Positions 1 through 12,375 of a stretch of DNA of 64,000 nucleotides are shown here, one piece after another. Each line of letters starts with the position of its first letter. The first letter of the stretch is position 1. The notes under the pieces were generated by a model. That model had not been told where the DNA came from. It worked only from the letters and a program-made list of their open reading frames with translations, and did no database searches. The stretch lies in NCBI GenBank assembly GCA_036583965.1, contig JAZBQD010000001.1, positions 27,438,597 through 27,502,596 on the forward strand. Direction: 5' to 3'. A program made the position numbers and the translations under genes. The stretch comes from Prunella strophiata. Its lineage: Eukaryota > Chordata > Aves > Passeriformes > Prunellidae.

Positions 1-3000
1 CCAACAAGACTGAGGACAGCTTAGCATCAGAATTGCTATAGAAATAATAAGGGAAGAGGCAAAAAAGCCAAATTAGAGTATTCTGAACACCTTTTGAAAG
101 GTTATTCCTTTTAATTAGAATTTTTCCAGATAAAATATACTCGCCTGTGACCAAGAAATCCTAAAAGTCCTAGGGAACAAAGGAAAATTAAATTTAAAAA
201 GTTTGAGAGCTGCATAAATTTTCATATGTAAATATAGGAAGTAAGCATACCTTTGAAGAGGAATTATGACAATGATATTTTAAAAAATGCAATTAACATA
301 TAATGTAGTCATAAGGTCTGATCTGCCCTTAGTCAGACCCTGTGTGTATTTCTGGAGAACAATGACAAGGGCTTGAAAAACCCTTAGGCCACAACGGCAG
401 CTTTTATCCAATCCACTTTATCCCTCAGTGCAGCAGCACAGCTTTGTAGCTTTGTGTTTGTGCTCAAGGTCGCCCGGACCTCCCCCAGCCCTCAGGGCAC
501 AGCTGATGACAGCTCTCCATGCAATGCTGGGTTCTCTGATGGAAACACAATTTAAAAGGGAAACCTTTTCCTTTGGAGTAACCACCATCTGCACTGCTGG
601 GATTTTCTCTTAGAGACCTGTACTATTCATGTTTTGTATCTGATGTGTTGAACTCAATAGACCATTACAAGGTTCAGCTCGGGGTTTTTTGGCAGTGGGT
701 CCTTTATTTTTAACTGTCAGTGCTGATAGGCATCTGTGTCTCCTCTGGTTTGACTCCCTGCCTGCTACACTCATTTTAGTTAACATAACATTCATTAAAA
801 TAACCACTAATCAGCAGCTGAACAGGACTTGCCTGGATACCCTAACCATAAGCTTTCATAAAACAGCTGTTAAGCATCATTAATAAAAAGAAAAAGCAAA
901 AAACTGGAAGATACTTTCCAAACTCTCTCCACCCTCAGAAATCCCAGGAGAGGTCAACTGGGCAGCCCATTTCCTGAAAGCTGCTGCAGGTCCAGATTTC
1001 CTGGCTTTGGTTCTTGAATTCATTCCAGGTGATCCCACTAATCTTGATGGATTTACTCTAGGTCTGCTGATGGTGCCTTGAAGACATGATCTCAGGGCTG
1101 CTTCACATTCATCCAAGTCCACAAACAAAAGGGGCATTTTTACCTCCTTAGGGCTGTCTAAAGAACTCATCCTTCTGTTATTCCTACCTGCCCAGCCACC
1201 CCCAGCCAAATCCTATTCATTTGCTCAAGCCACACTGGAAATTAGTTCAAAGCACCTACATCAACTACAATACTTCAGGAGCCACCAGCAGCATGAGGAA
1301 GCCAGTCCTCCTTGAAACATTTTATGTGATAAAATTTGGTCTTCTTTTGCTCTTCATTTGCACTGGACAATACTAACTACCAGTTCTAGGTACTTAGATG
1401 AAAGAGGAATTACAAAATCTGACAAGTGTCTCCTTGTATCTTAAGCCTCATTCTTTGGAGTATTGTGATATTTAACTGGACTTCATTATTACCTCACTAT
1501 TGCTCAGAATAATAACAATAAGTCATTAAATGAATTTCTGTTCACTTTAAGTAATAGCCAATTTCTTTTCATACTGCTCTGTATTTTGATCCATGAAAAC
1601 TACCTAGTAAATGCTTTGTCCATATTAGAGGTGAGCAACATTAAAAAATGTCTGAAAGACCACAAAATCTTTTCAGCTGAAAACTACAAATCCCCAGAAT
1701 AGCAATATATATTTTGTGCAAGGAGAAAGCAGTGGAGAGGACAAGTTTTGGGGAAGGAAGGGTGGAGGGGTGTGTGGTTATTTTTATTTTTTTTTTCTAT
1801 TCTCAGCAATTTACTTCACCAGTCATGAGACAATAACCAAAGGTCATAGTTAAGTTGGGCTGGATATGATAAAAATGGCCTCATGAAAAAGGCTTCCTAC
1901 TCTATAGATGCTTAAATGATTTTATTGCTTGGCTAATAGTTTATTTAGAAAAACAAAATAACTGTACCAATGCTATTGCTTAGAAATATTCATTGCACAG
2001 AAAACTTCAAATTAAATTGAAATATATGATAAATAAGAGAGAAATCTAGACAAACATTAATGAACTCCTGGGTAAAATGAAGAATTTCAGTTAAGTCTGA
2101 CTATTTTTTTTTCATCAAAAGGGGAAAAACTGAAGGAGGAATCATAGAGCATTTTTTGAAATCTCCCTTTAACTGACAGTCCAAAAGAAATTCCTGGGCA
2201 AAGCAAGTTTGCCATCAAGGCCACCATTCCCCTGAGGCATTTTGAGCCTTTCTCTCTGACACTCTCCAGTCAGAAACGGAGCAAGAAAAGAGCTTTATTG
2301 CCTAAGACATTCACTTGCAACACAGGATACAAAACTTCCAGATCTTCTGAGACTTCTGATTCTGGAACTAATGGTTATTACTTCCAAAAGCAGGCGGAGA
2401 ATGCACAGAAGACTGACCAAGAGCAGCTGAAACATTAGCAGTGAACAATATATTATTTTGAGAAGTGAGAACTGAACCAGACTGCTGTGTTTTGTATGTG
2501 TAAACAATATTATTTTGAGTATGTAAAATGTGAACACTACTCCTAGTCCTTCTCTTCCAGCAGGTTTTTGAGTAACATTTATTTTGCTATTCTTTTGAGT
2601 ACAAGACAAAATATTCCCTTTTGTTTGTGGTTTTGTTTTGTTTTTATTTTAAAGCAGAATGTTCGATTCAACTCCCAAATTACTGTTGTGGCATCAAGTA
2701 CATGAGCTTTTTTCCATAACTGGGAATGACATTTATATTATTATAGGTATTATTAGTCTGCCCAAGTGATTGTCAATTATTTGCATAGCCTCACTTGCAG
2801 GTTTGTCACCAGGCCTGGAGTGAGTTTGTATTTGTTGTCCCAGAAATAAGCTGTGTGAATGCTAAGAATGCAGAGAAGGCCATCTGCTGAAGCACACATG
2901 ATGGCTGCAGAATAGTTACACCAAAGTATGCAAAAATACCCCATAGCAGCAAAAAGGCAATTTCACTGCTGCTTCAGAGGCATTTAAGCCTTTTGCTTCC

Positions 3001-4008
3001 CTGGGAGATCTCTCATCAGCATTTCCTGGCTCTACACACAAGCTTTCTCCTACCTTTCAGTTTATGCAGGTTGCTGTGAGCCTCAGACTTCAGACAATAG
3101 CACCTTTTAAAGATGCAATTTTAAAGAGTCAAAGAAAATGAGAGGAAGAACAATTGAGAAAAAAAAAAATCTTGTTGCTGTATTTTGTAGTTTAGCTGCT
3201 GAAATCAAACTGTGTTGATTAACAAGTTAAGTCCTAATGAACATATTTTGAGGGGAATAAAAGTCCAATAACAATAATAACATTGAGTCCTTGGGATTAT
3301 GAGCAACCAATGCTAATTTTGCATCCCATTCTATGACACCTAAGTATTTAAAAATATTTTGACTTCACAAAATCCTTTAACAAGATTAATAGGATTGATC
3401 TTTTCATATCCTTAATCTGTTCAGAATTTAATTGGTTCACAGGCCAATAAATTCCTTTTCTCTGCTATTTTCCTTAAATCATTTTTGCCTTGAGATCACA
3501 AGTTTGATTTTTTTTGTAAATAAATTCCATTTCCATGCCAGAAACTTGAAAAAAGCCGAGGACAAATGAGAAAAAAAAGCTTTTATCTTTTTCTTAAAAG
3601 ACTGATTTTAATACATTAGGAAAATCAGAATTACCATCTGAATAATGCCATAATAATGACAGTAAATGATCTTCATTTTCAACCTGTTAGGTGGAAATTT
3701 ATTGTTCCAAGCGATATTATAAAGAAAGAGAAAAGGACATTAATAGCTTAGAGTGTGGTTGGTTTTACTCATTCCCCTGCTGCAGTGGTATCTCAGGATA
3801 AGGCCATTTTACCCTCTTGGGATAACAAGAAGGCAGAGTTCATAAGATGGATGTACCAGCAGTGACTGATGTAACTCCAATGAGAAAAAGTCACTAAGCA
3901 TCTCTAGTTTGTATAGATAAACTAATAGTCTATTGGGAAGGGTATGGTTCTAGGGCAAATTAATCTAATAAAAGGTGTTGATTACCTAGAGATAGGACAC
4001 AAAAATAG
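1..4008. other. AT-rich non-coding stretch
   Basis: No gene is recognisable on either strand. The longer open frames (109 codons on the minus strand at 880-1209, 104 codons on the minus strand at 2295-2609) have no domain, no convincing splice context and a composition like the surrounding DNA, so I treat them as chance. Short A or T runs (for example near 1785 and 3161) are the only simple repeats. The stretch could be intergenic or intronic. Confidence 0.7.
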
Positions 4009-4034
4009 AAAAAAAAAAAAAAAAAAAAAAAAAA
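4009..4034 (+). repeat. Poly-A tract (26 A)
   Basis: An uninterrupted run of 26 adenines, preceded by a short A-rich lead and followed by GAGATGCATC. It could be the tail of a very old retroposed sequence, but I see no recognisable element upstream and no clear target-site duplication. It is best recorded as a simple repeat, likely length-variable. Confidence 0.9.
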
Positions 4035-7000
4035 GAGATGCATCAGGAATGAGAAACTGAGGAATTTTCTTCTCCCAGTTCAATTCTCAACTAAGGTCAT
4101 ACAGCATATGCTCACTGGCTTGCATGGTTTCATTCTGGAATGTGTTCTTTAATTTGGCAAGCAGATAAACGGACTTATATTGTCTGCAGAATGTATGCAG
4201 AAGTGGATAAATTTGGTACAGCTCCCCATAAAAGTAGATAAACTTATACTCTTGCCACACTGCTGTATTTACTAATTTGAGTTATTTAGAGTTTGCAGGC
4301 TGGTTTGCTCAGTCTGTGAGAGACAGTGCTGGACTCCAGACTTGTCTTACCACTACAGTCCCATTTACCTATACAGGTTTCTAGGAATTTGCTTGCAGTA
4401 GTCAGAAAAAGCTGTGATACTACTCCTACAGTAGATATTTTGTGTAATTTTTGTTTTACACCTTCATAAATCTGAATATAAGATATAGTACAAGAGCAGT
4501 TATAGCAGAACCCACCTCTAATAGATCCAATTCCCAGGCAGTTTGATAACACTTTTGAATCACCTGGATGTCCAGCATTTTAGCTACCTGCTTCAACTTC
4601 TGACTAAACTCAGTTTCATGTCATTTAGGTTTCTAACCAGCACTTTATCTTTTTAACTGTCAATGACTGCCTGCTAAAGGTTCTTTATCAGTGCACAAGC
4701 TGTTAAGCTCTAAAGCATCACTGCAACAGCATATCTTCCTAAACCTAAAAATACTTAGAGAGGGAAGAATTCATTTGGTTTCTTTTAAGCAATGCAGAAT
4801 TTGCTGAACTCAAATGCTATCCTGGCTCTTTAAAAAAGCTTGACAATTTTCCACCAGGTTTAATGTATACTTGATTAGAAAATTGTTTCCTTACACAAAT
4901 TTCAGATGGAAGCAGAAGCTAAGGCATTTTCAGACAAAAAAGAGACAAGGCCACAGAAAAGTCCTAGAGCATGCAGAGAAAAAAACAAACTCAGGCAAGC
5001 ATATGGGTCCTGACATGGGTGCAGAGGGGAAGCATATGGCTATGCTCACAGAAGATATTCACTGCATCCTGACATGTTTCAAGTAGAAAAAGGAAAGCAA
5101 TTTGAAAACAAGCTGTGCATTTTGTTGCACACAGTCACAGAGGCCTCCTTCTCTACAATACCTAATATTAAGGCTATATTACTGCAAATTAAAGTGTCAA
5201 TGACAATGAAAATTCTAGAAATAGAGCACTATGCACTTGTGTCATCTATGTACAGAACAGAGTAGGCCAGATGTCCACTGGCACCGAGTGACCAGCTCCA
5301 GGGAAAGCAGCAGATAATTTCTGGATGGAAAACAGAAGACAGTTCTCCCCTCAGTGTGACAGAAGGCACTGTGATGGGAGGGAACACTGTTTGAACACTG
5401 CCAGAATCTCCAGCTTGCTCCCTGGACAGTTGCACTGATTGGAAACACCAAGACACATGGAATATACTCAGAGAATTTTTTAACTTTTAATGAGATTTCT
5501 AGCATGCGCTGCTGTTTCAATGACTATCTTTTTCTGAATACACAAATAATTATCTTCAAAACTGTATTTGTGCAAGTCTTAGAAGCTCTGGGGACTCTAT
5601 TATCCAAGGTGTTATTGCAGTACCTAACACAAATGAAACACCATCAGTAAATGAAACACAGTTTTACTAATACTTCAAACTGGATCTCGTTGACATTTGT
5701 TTAAATCAATTTATATTCAAGTCAGAATTGACAGGCATTTCTATAACATCTTATTCCTTTAATTCTAAAAATTTCAGATAAATTAATTAATGGGAATTCC
5801 ACAATAATCTCTCCCAGATACATTATTTTAATTTTGCAGATGTTAGATTGGGGCACCAATAATAAGAACTACAACTAAAGCCTAGTAAAATACATTGAAG
5901 AGAAAAGATAATTATTTGTATTTCCCAAATTTCAGGCTAAATGTTCAATTGAATGCAGTTTTTTATTGGGTTTTGAATCTTTCTGAATATAGGGTAGAAG
6001 ATCCTTAATTAAATGCTTAAAACTCAAACTGTTTGAGTGTCAGACAGTTTCTCTTCCAGCATACATTACTTGCAATATCTTTATATTCTCTGGAAAAGAC
6101 AAAGTCTGTTTGTACAAATATTTACCAGGTTACACCATGCACAGATGCAGCAATTAGAAAAAAATTGCAAGCTGCTCTATTTAAATATTTTAACCTCATA
6201 ATAATTCATTGATATAATTAACATTAAAAAATAAGAGCAATACATTACACTAGTGTTACTATTACTGTTTCTACTACTTCATTTCAGAGAATTAATTATA
6301 TCCATTATCTTGCTGCCATTATGAACCTGTCAAAAGTTTTAGGAGGCAAATCAAATTTTCCTTTTTAATAATAAAAAATTATCAAGTCTCTAAAGTCTCT
6401 AAAGTTCCAACAGTAACTGCTGTTGTGTAGCAGAGGTAAATAGAGATTTTTGAAGCTGGCTGCATATTTCCCCCTCTGCCATAATTTTTGGAGTGGGCTG
6501 ATGGGGAGAGCCAGTCCCTCACAGCAGAGGGGTCAGGGACAGCTGAGCCCCTGCAGATATAAATCCAACTCACCCTTCTGGCCAGGGAAACACTGCCAAC
6601 ACTTTTTCTTCCTGCAGCTGGGAAGATTGCACAGGAATTCTAAGCTTGGAACTTTTATGTGAAGTCACTTCCAAATACAGAAATCCACATTAAAAGGAGG
6701 CATGAGAACTTGGGATCATTCCCCAGGCTAACAGAACTCAGTGGAAAAATTGGGGGTGTTCATAGGATAGGCTCAAATAACAGTGCCTTCTCAGCTGGTA
6801 CTTTCAGGGAGGAATGTCAGAATTTGTCTGCTGTCAAATGGGTCAATAGAGCCATTCTCCAGGAGAGAATGATCTAGCCCAAAGTAATCTTGTGCTCCTA
6901 TAGGCTTCTAGGGTGTTTACCAACAACTCTTTAATTTAGAGCACACAAACAACTGTGCAAACCATTTTATATCTAAACTAGTAGTGATTCTGAGATATAT

Positions 7001-7220
7001 AACTTTATTTGGAATTTAACCTGCTTGGCCTTTTATTTGGATAAATTTTGTTTGAGATCACTGTCCATGTGATCCACTATACCCTTACCCCTCCAGGGAA
7101 GAATTTAACTGTGTGGATTAGAGAGCAATATGAAGTTAGCTTTACTTTTCAATTCAAATCAATGAAACTTCAGATACAAATCTAGTTTGCAAAGAAATTG
7201 GACAGCATTTATGTTTTAAG
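4035..7220. other. AT-rich non-coding stretch
   Basis: No recognisable gene or repeat family. Short overlapping frames at 4871-5086, 5074-5265 and 5229-5520 lie on both strands in ordinary sequence and are not supported as genes. A triplicated CTCTAAAGT-like motif near 6389-6408 is a trivial local duplication. Confidence 0.65.
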
Positions 7221-7270
7221 ACCCTGCCTTGATGTTTTTCATTAGACCCTGTGCTGGTGTTTTTCATTAG
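7221..7270 (+). repeat. Two-copy 25-bp tandem duplication
   Basis: Two head-to-tail copies of 25 bp start at 7221 and 7246. Each begins ACCCTG and ends TGTTTTTCATTAG, with a few differences in the middle (CCTTGA against TGCTGG). The divergence confined to the centre of the unit suggests an old local duplication. No function is implied. Confidence 0.85.
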
Positions 7271-7814
7271 AGTAGTATAAATGTAGAGCTGTTGCACTTT
7301 ACCCAGATTTATGGGAATGTCACAGAGCTCAACTTATTACAATTAACATTCCAATTACATTTCTAGAAGTATTTTAGAAAGGCCATTTAGAATGCTTTGA
7401 CAGGAATTTGATGCACAGTTCACTACCACAGCAAATCACACTTGGAAAGAGAGCTGGAAATTGTACATGCTTTGAATCTTGCATACTGATTTTGGCTGAG
7501 CAGTCACAATGGTTACCTTCCAGAAAATTCAAGAACAAATTGTCAGTGTATGTTCCACCAGCTTTCCCTCTCCCTAAGTGGAAAATACAGCTCAGCAGAC
7601 AGAAAGTGGCATGTATGTGATTGTACTCACATGCACTTCAACCACACAGCAGTCTCCACTGATGCACTCTCCTTACACAGCTCATTTGCAGCCTTGATTG
7701 AAAATAATGAAGAACTAACATACACAAAATGCTTTAGGATGTTCTATGCCTTATCCTTTATGTTGGGCACTTAAATTTGATCTACTGACTATTATCCCTA
7801 ATTAAGTCTCTGGA
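7271..7814. other. Non-coding stretch
   Basis: No gene or repeat recognised. Two overlapping plus-strand frames of about 70 codons (7408-7774) end without any feature that would mark them as exons. Confidence 0.6.
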
Positions 7815-8037
7815 GCTCAAGAGGGAGTGACACACCCTGCAGTGCCCCACTGGACCACGCTGAGCTCTGCCAAGCCCCAGAGCTGGGCTGCAGCAAGAGA
7901 ACAAGCCCTGATGGTTGGGGCAGGCTGTGGAGGGATGGTGGGAGCTGTGCCCCAAGGCCAAGGTGGATTGTCCACCCCCTGCCCTGGGCAGTGACAGGGG
8001 CTCACCTGTGAGGAGGAGGCTGCAGTTGAGTTACAGA
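7815..8037. other. GC-richer block upstream of a CR1 piece
   Basis: This block is visibly richer in G and C than its flanks and runs directly into the CR1 3' piece that follows. It contains CAGTG, CCAAGG and GGGGC-rich stretches but no frame that reads like a known protein. It may be a decayed part of an unrecognised repeat or a separate GC-rich insertion. Without a repeat search I cannot say which. Confidence 0.4.
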
Positions 8038-8106
8038 CCCAGAATCACAGATCTCTCAAGCTGGAGAAGCTATTTAAGATTGAGTCCAAGTGCTAACCCA
8101 GCACTG
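8038..8106 (-). mobile_element. CR1 retroposon 3' fragment
   Basis: The plus strand reads CAGAATCACAGATCTCTC, then a GGAGAAG...TTTAAGATTGAGTCCAA segment and CTAACCCAGCACTG. That order is the reverse complement of the 3' untranslated end of avian CR1 LINEs, so the element lies on the minus strand with its 3' end at the lower coordinate. Only about 70 bp remain. There is no reading frame and no poly-A tail, as expected of CR1, which ends in short repeats. It is strongly 5'-truncated and inactive. Subfamily not determined. Confidence 0.75.
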
Positions 8107-9548
8107 CTGGCTTTGAACACCTGCATGTTTTTTGAGCACTTGAGGCAGAAGAGTTTTGGCAGAAAGCAAACAGATTATAGCCCCAGGAAGGATGAGTGAA
8201 AAAGCAATGTGGGTTTTGATCTTGCAAGAAATCAATGCTACAAAGAGGGAAAAGCAGCTGAAAACTGCACTTTAACAAACAAGGGGACAGCTCAGAAGAC
8301 ATGGAAGCTGGAACTTGGAACTTCTAGTAGCAGGAGAAATTCTCCTACTCTTCCCTCACATCTGAATGTACAGGATCAGTTCAGTTCTTGACAGTTAATA
8401 GCCAAGGAAAGGGAAGAGAATAATTTCATGAAAGGAGACTTAAAAGACATCTCAGCTTGTAATGACCACCAAGAACCCTCTCATCTCAGTTATCACTTCA
8501 GCTTCCAGCTCCACCATTTTGCCAGCTGCCCCCTTTACTGAGCAGTCAGTGCTGCACTTCCTTTCAGTTAAGAACCAAATCCTAAAAACCCTGCATAATT
8601 TCAGGCAGTCTAATAACATTATGCTATTGTACACAGAACACTTGGAAAATCTTTCATGCACCCACCTACTTCCCAGTCTGAATGTTTAAAGAATTTCCCA
8701 GCTCAGCCATGGCTTCCCTTTCAGGTACTGATGGTGGCTGCTGCCTGCAAAATTCAGTGTATTTGATCTTTTCACATGTGCCTTTGATTATTAGCCTCCT
8801 TATCATCCTAGTTTTGTTTTTCATGTTTTTTCACTAAGTGCGCTTTTAAGAAAATCTTCTAATTCATAATGTGAAAGGATTTTAGTAAGTTTCCAGAATT
8901 TGCCTTAAAGCCAACACTTAATTGGAGTCATACCAAATTACATTAGGCCTGATACATAGCATGTGCCTGATATGCATGGATCATTTCCCCCTTTGGAGTT
9001 AACTCTTGGCTGGCATGAGTTAGTGCAACTGGAGATAACAGCACTACATCAATTTCCAGTTTTTAATGGTGCATAAGTTAAAAATAATACAGTCATCTAC
9101 TTAGAGCAATACAAGAACACTGCATGATTCTCCAGGCTGAGAATATTTTATCTTATTCCATTCTGAGCTGGGATTCACAGACCCTTTATGAACCACGTTC
9201 ACAGAACTTAAGTGGTTTACCTCCCCTCACCTCACCACATTATGTATCTGGAACCAAGAGAGCATCTATTCTTACACATTAGTGAAAAGTCTGAATGGAT
9301 GTAAATATTACATGACATAACTTACTTGGAAATCAGGATGTATTTCAGGGGAAATGCCATTCACAGAGATCCTCTAATTGCCTTGGAGAGCTAAAAGATT
9401 GCCCTGTGGATTTCCCCACTCAAAACCTTTGAGTATTTCCTATGATCCTCATGCTGCTTCATTTATTCATGAAAAACTTAGGAATACTAAGACAGATCAG
9501 TATCAAAATTAGCTTTTAAATTAGACAACAACATAACAAGACAGAATT
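8107..9548. other. Non-coding stretch
   Basis: No gene or repeat family recognised. Overlapping opposite-strand frames at 8452-8661 and 8462-8689 shadow each other and are not supported. Confidence 0.6.
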
Positions 9549-9585
9549 ATTGACTGTATTTAACCTCAACCCACGAGTTGTACTG
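9549..9585 (+). mobile_element. Possible ERVL-type LTR 3' scrap
   Basis: The sequence TTGACTGTATTTAA followed by CTCAACCCACGAGTT resembles the end of the avian ERVL-type LTR just after its polyadenylation signal, where a CTGTCTTTATCTCAACCCACGAG-like string is typical. The similarity is limited to roughly 35 bp and does not continue downstream. It may be a heavily eroded LTR remnant or coincidence. Confidence 0.35.
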
Positions 9586-12291
9586 CGTGGTTAGCAAGGG
9601 CATCTCCATGATGTGGGAAGTGACTGTTTCATGCCCTCTAGCTTTTGTGCCATTCCAGGATGGAACCTGGACCTTTCCCATTACTTTTTGTCCATCTTTC
9701 ATTTTTTTAAAAGGCATAAACAACAGTGAAGCTTTATTCCTAGCCACTGCTATCATACTGGGAAGTGACACCTCAGGCATGCAGTTGCCCCATCCTCTTA
9801 TTCCACCAGGCATTTCAGTGCCTGCTGCTGCAGGTCCCATGCCCTGGCTCTGCTCTTGGAGCTGGCAAAAGGCCCCATTGAAATCAATGATGGAATTATT
9901 CCTTCATCTGAAGCCCCATATGGCAATATCCAACTGATTGCCAAAAAGAGAAATTATTCACAGCTATTAGCAACCTTTTCTCACACCAGTTTTTTTAAGT
10001 TGAAATACCTTGTCTGTTTTGTTCTTTTGGCTCCCTATGAAACCCAAAGTTATAGTGAAAATCCATAAAGGTGTAACATCACATAGGTAATTATACTTTC
10101 TTTAGAAACTAAGATTCACAAATAAACATAATTTGAATGAAGCACTGAGAAATCAAGGTCTCTTTGATTAATCTATTTATATTTAGAAGTCTATGACTGA
10201 TGTGTTATTTTTTGAATGTCAAAACTTTTTTTATATTAAGGTGAAAATACATGCATATACAAGCAGCATTCATTATCTCTGGATAATCAGCACAGGAAGA
10301 GACCCTGAATGTCAAATTCACCTGTGAAATTAAGAGAGAAAGTTCCAAAGAGAGAGCAAAACAAATCAGATATGACAGAGCATGACTGACATCTGATCAC
10401 GCACTGATGGGTTTATATCTCAGTAGCAAACAAAAATATAATAAAAGTGCAGCACAGTGTGGAAAGAAATATAAAGACTTGGTGTGTTGTGCTAATGAGA
10501 ACAAATAATCTTTCAAATATAGAGCCCAGAGAGAAATGGGTTGAGCCATCCATTATTCAAGCAACAGCCAGCCTAGTCTTAGCAATGGCTTTATGAATAC
10601 ACCAAAAATGTCTCTATTGCTCCTGCTTTTCTTGAGATCCAACTTATGATAAGTTCCAGTCCTTACTAGGAAAGTTATGAGCCAGAATTTTAATTCTATT
10701 TCTAATAACAATGACATAGGAGATTTAATGGAAATGCCTGGTAAAAATGTCATAGAAACTGAAGTCCATCAGACTGGCATTATGAAAAAGATGTCAGGAA
10801 GTCACATTTAAAATAAGCTAAGGCTGTTCTTTCTTTAGTTTAAGCCATATATTTTCATAGGTTTTATAGTAATTATAATAATAATAAACCTTGTGGCAAT
10901 ATTAACATTTATACACTATTTCTAAAAGAATGCACTCTTACAATAAATAAAATTTGATTACAGATTCAATAATGAATTAATAAAGTTTTATCTTTATTCA
11001 TTGAAATTAATTAATTACTATGAATGTATATTTCACATTGCTTACGTATTGAAGAATAAAATTATTATGTGATTGGAATTCAGTCTGTGATATTAGGGTT
11101 TTGAAGGAATTTTCTTTTCACAAAGTTCTACAAAGCCATAGTGCAACAGCAAGACTATAGTTTAGAAAAGAAACAGATAGGAATAAATAAGTTTTTCCAT
11201 ATGAAGAAAAGCTTTATGAAGGATCTGAGAAATACCTGTAAATACTGTATCAGTTTGCAGTTACAGTTTTTGTAACTGCATATCTCTCAGAATTTATAAG
11301 CTAAACCAATGTTTCTTTGCACATGTTATCTGTATTGCTGGCACTGTAGTAAAAAATCTTGTAACAAATACATTTACATGACCCTCTTTTTCATGTCTAC
11401 AACACAGGGAAATGAAGACTCAAGAAATAAAAAGTACTAATCCTTTCATATTGTGACATGCACACAACAATAACCATAGGCAGAATAAAGTCCAAATCCA
11501 TAATGCATGCTCACATCACAGTAGGACATGGGCAAAATCTAACAGCATAAATTAACTTAATACCATGTCACTGCTTCATTATGCACTAACAAATAAAATT
11601 TTAAAAGCCATAAAACAGAACAATAGTTTACCCTGTTAAAAATATAAAAACAAACCACCAAACATAAAAAATTTTATATTTTTGTCTTAAGCCTCTTCTT
11701 TTTTAATGTTATACTAAAAACTGTAGGAACAGATATTTTTAAGCAAGTCCTCCTCAGAGACAGTGGAAAAAACCCACTTGAATGAATGGGGGGTGGGGGG
11801 GAGGAAAGGGAAAAGAATCCCATCAGATCCCTCCATTCCAAAACCTTTGGATGAGCACAAAACCTCACGGATGACAAGATAAATAAAGCATAACTCAACC
11901 CTTCTGTAAGCATTGAACATCCTCCTAAACTGAAAAGCTGTATTAGCTTTCAGTACCCTTCATCTTAGAGAGAATTCAACAATACAAAGCCACAAACAAA
12001 ATAATATTCAGCAATGAGAACCTTCATAAAGTGCAGATGTAACAAGTGATGCTATTTGACTTGCATAAGTCTAAAGGTCATGTTGAAACCTAGTACTGAA
12101 GATTTTTATACCAGAAAGATGTCAAAGAAAGTCACAGTACTTTTTTTTGGAGATTGCCAACTAGAGATTATTTCAGTTTGAAATGCAGAAGTAACATAAC
12201 TCTATATCCTTTTCATTTATACTCATACTTAGCAAGAAATTCTTGTACTTCTCTGTATGTTCTTTTTCTCTGATGTATAATTGTAGTAATT
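9586..12291. other. AT-rich stretch with one G-rich run
   Basis: The plus-strand frame at 9578-9937 (119 codons) is overlapped by a 97-codon minus-strand frame and has no recognisable domain, so I do not call a gene. At 11788-11810 two long G tracts (6 and 7 G) are followed by GG and GGG, a possible quadruplex-forming run. The rest is A/T-rich with many short AATAA-like strings and no repeat family that I recognise. Confidence 0.6.
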
Positions 12292-12375
12292 AAAAAAAAA
12301 AAAAAAAAAAACAAACAAACAAACCAACCAAACACCAAACCAAACAAATATAAAAACCCCAACAACAACTTGGAA
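12292..12375 (+). repeat. Poly-A followed by A/C-rich simple repeat
   Basis: Twenty adenines (12292-12311) run into a degenerate ACAAAC/CAAAC repeat and then AACCCCAACAACAAC. This is low-complexity sequence. The poly-A onset could mark an old retroposition, but no source element is visible upstream. Confidence 0.85.

Noticed and set aside
2655..2680. tRNA T-loop-like TTCGATT
   Set aside because: The flanking bases do not form the five-base-pair T stem, and no anticodon arm or acceptor stem fits.
4009..4034. Poly-A as the tail of a processed pseudogene
   Set aside because: No coding-like body upstream and no clear target-site duplication around it.
9578..9937. 119-codon plus-strand open frame as a gene
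   Set aside because: A 97-codon frame lies on the opposite strand over the same bases, and neither resembles a known protein.
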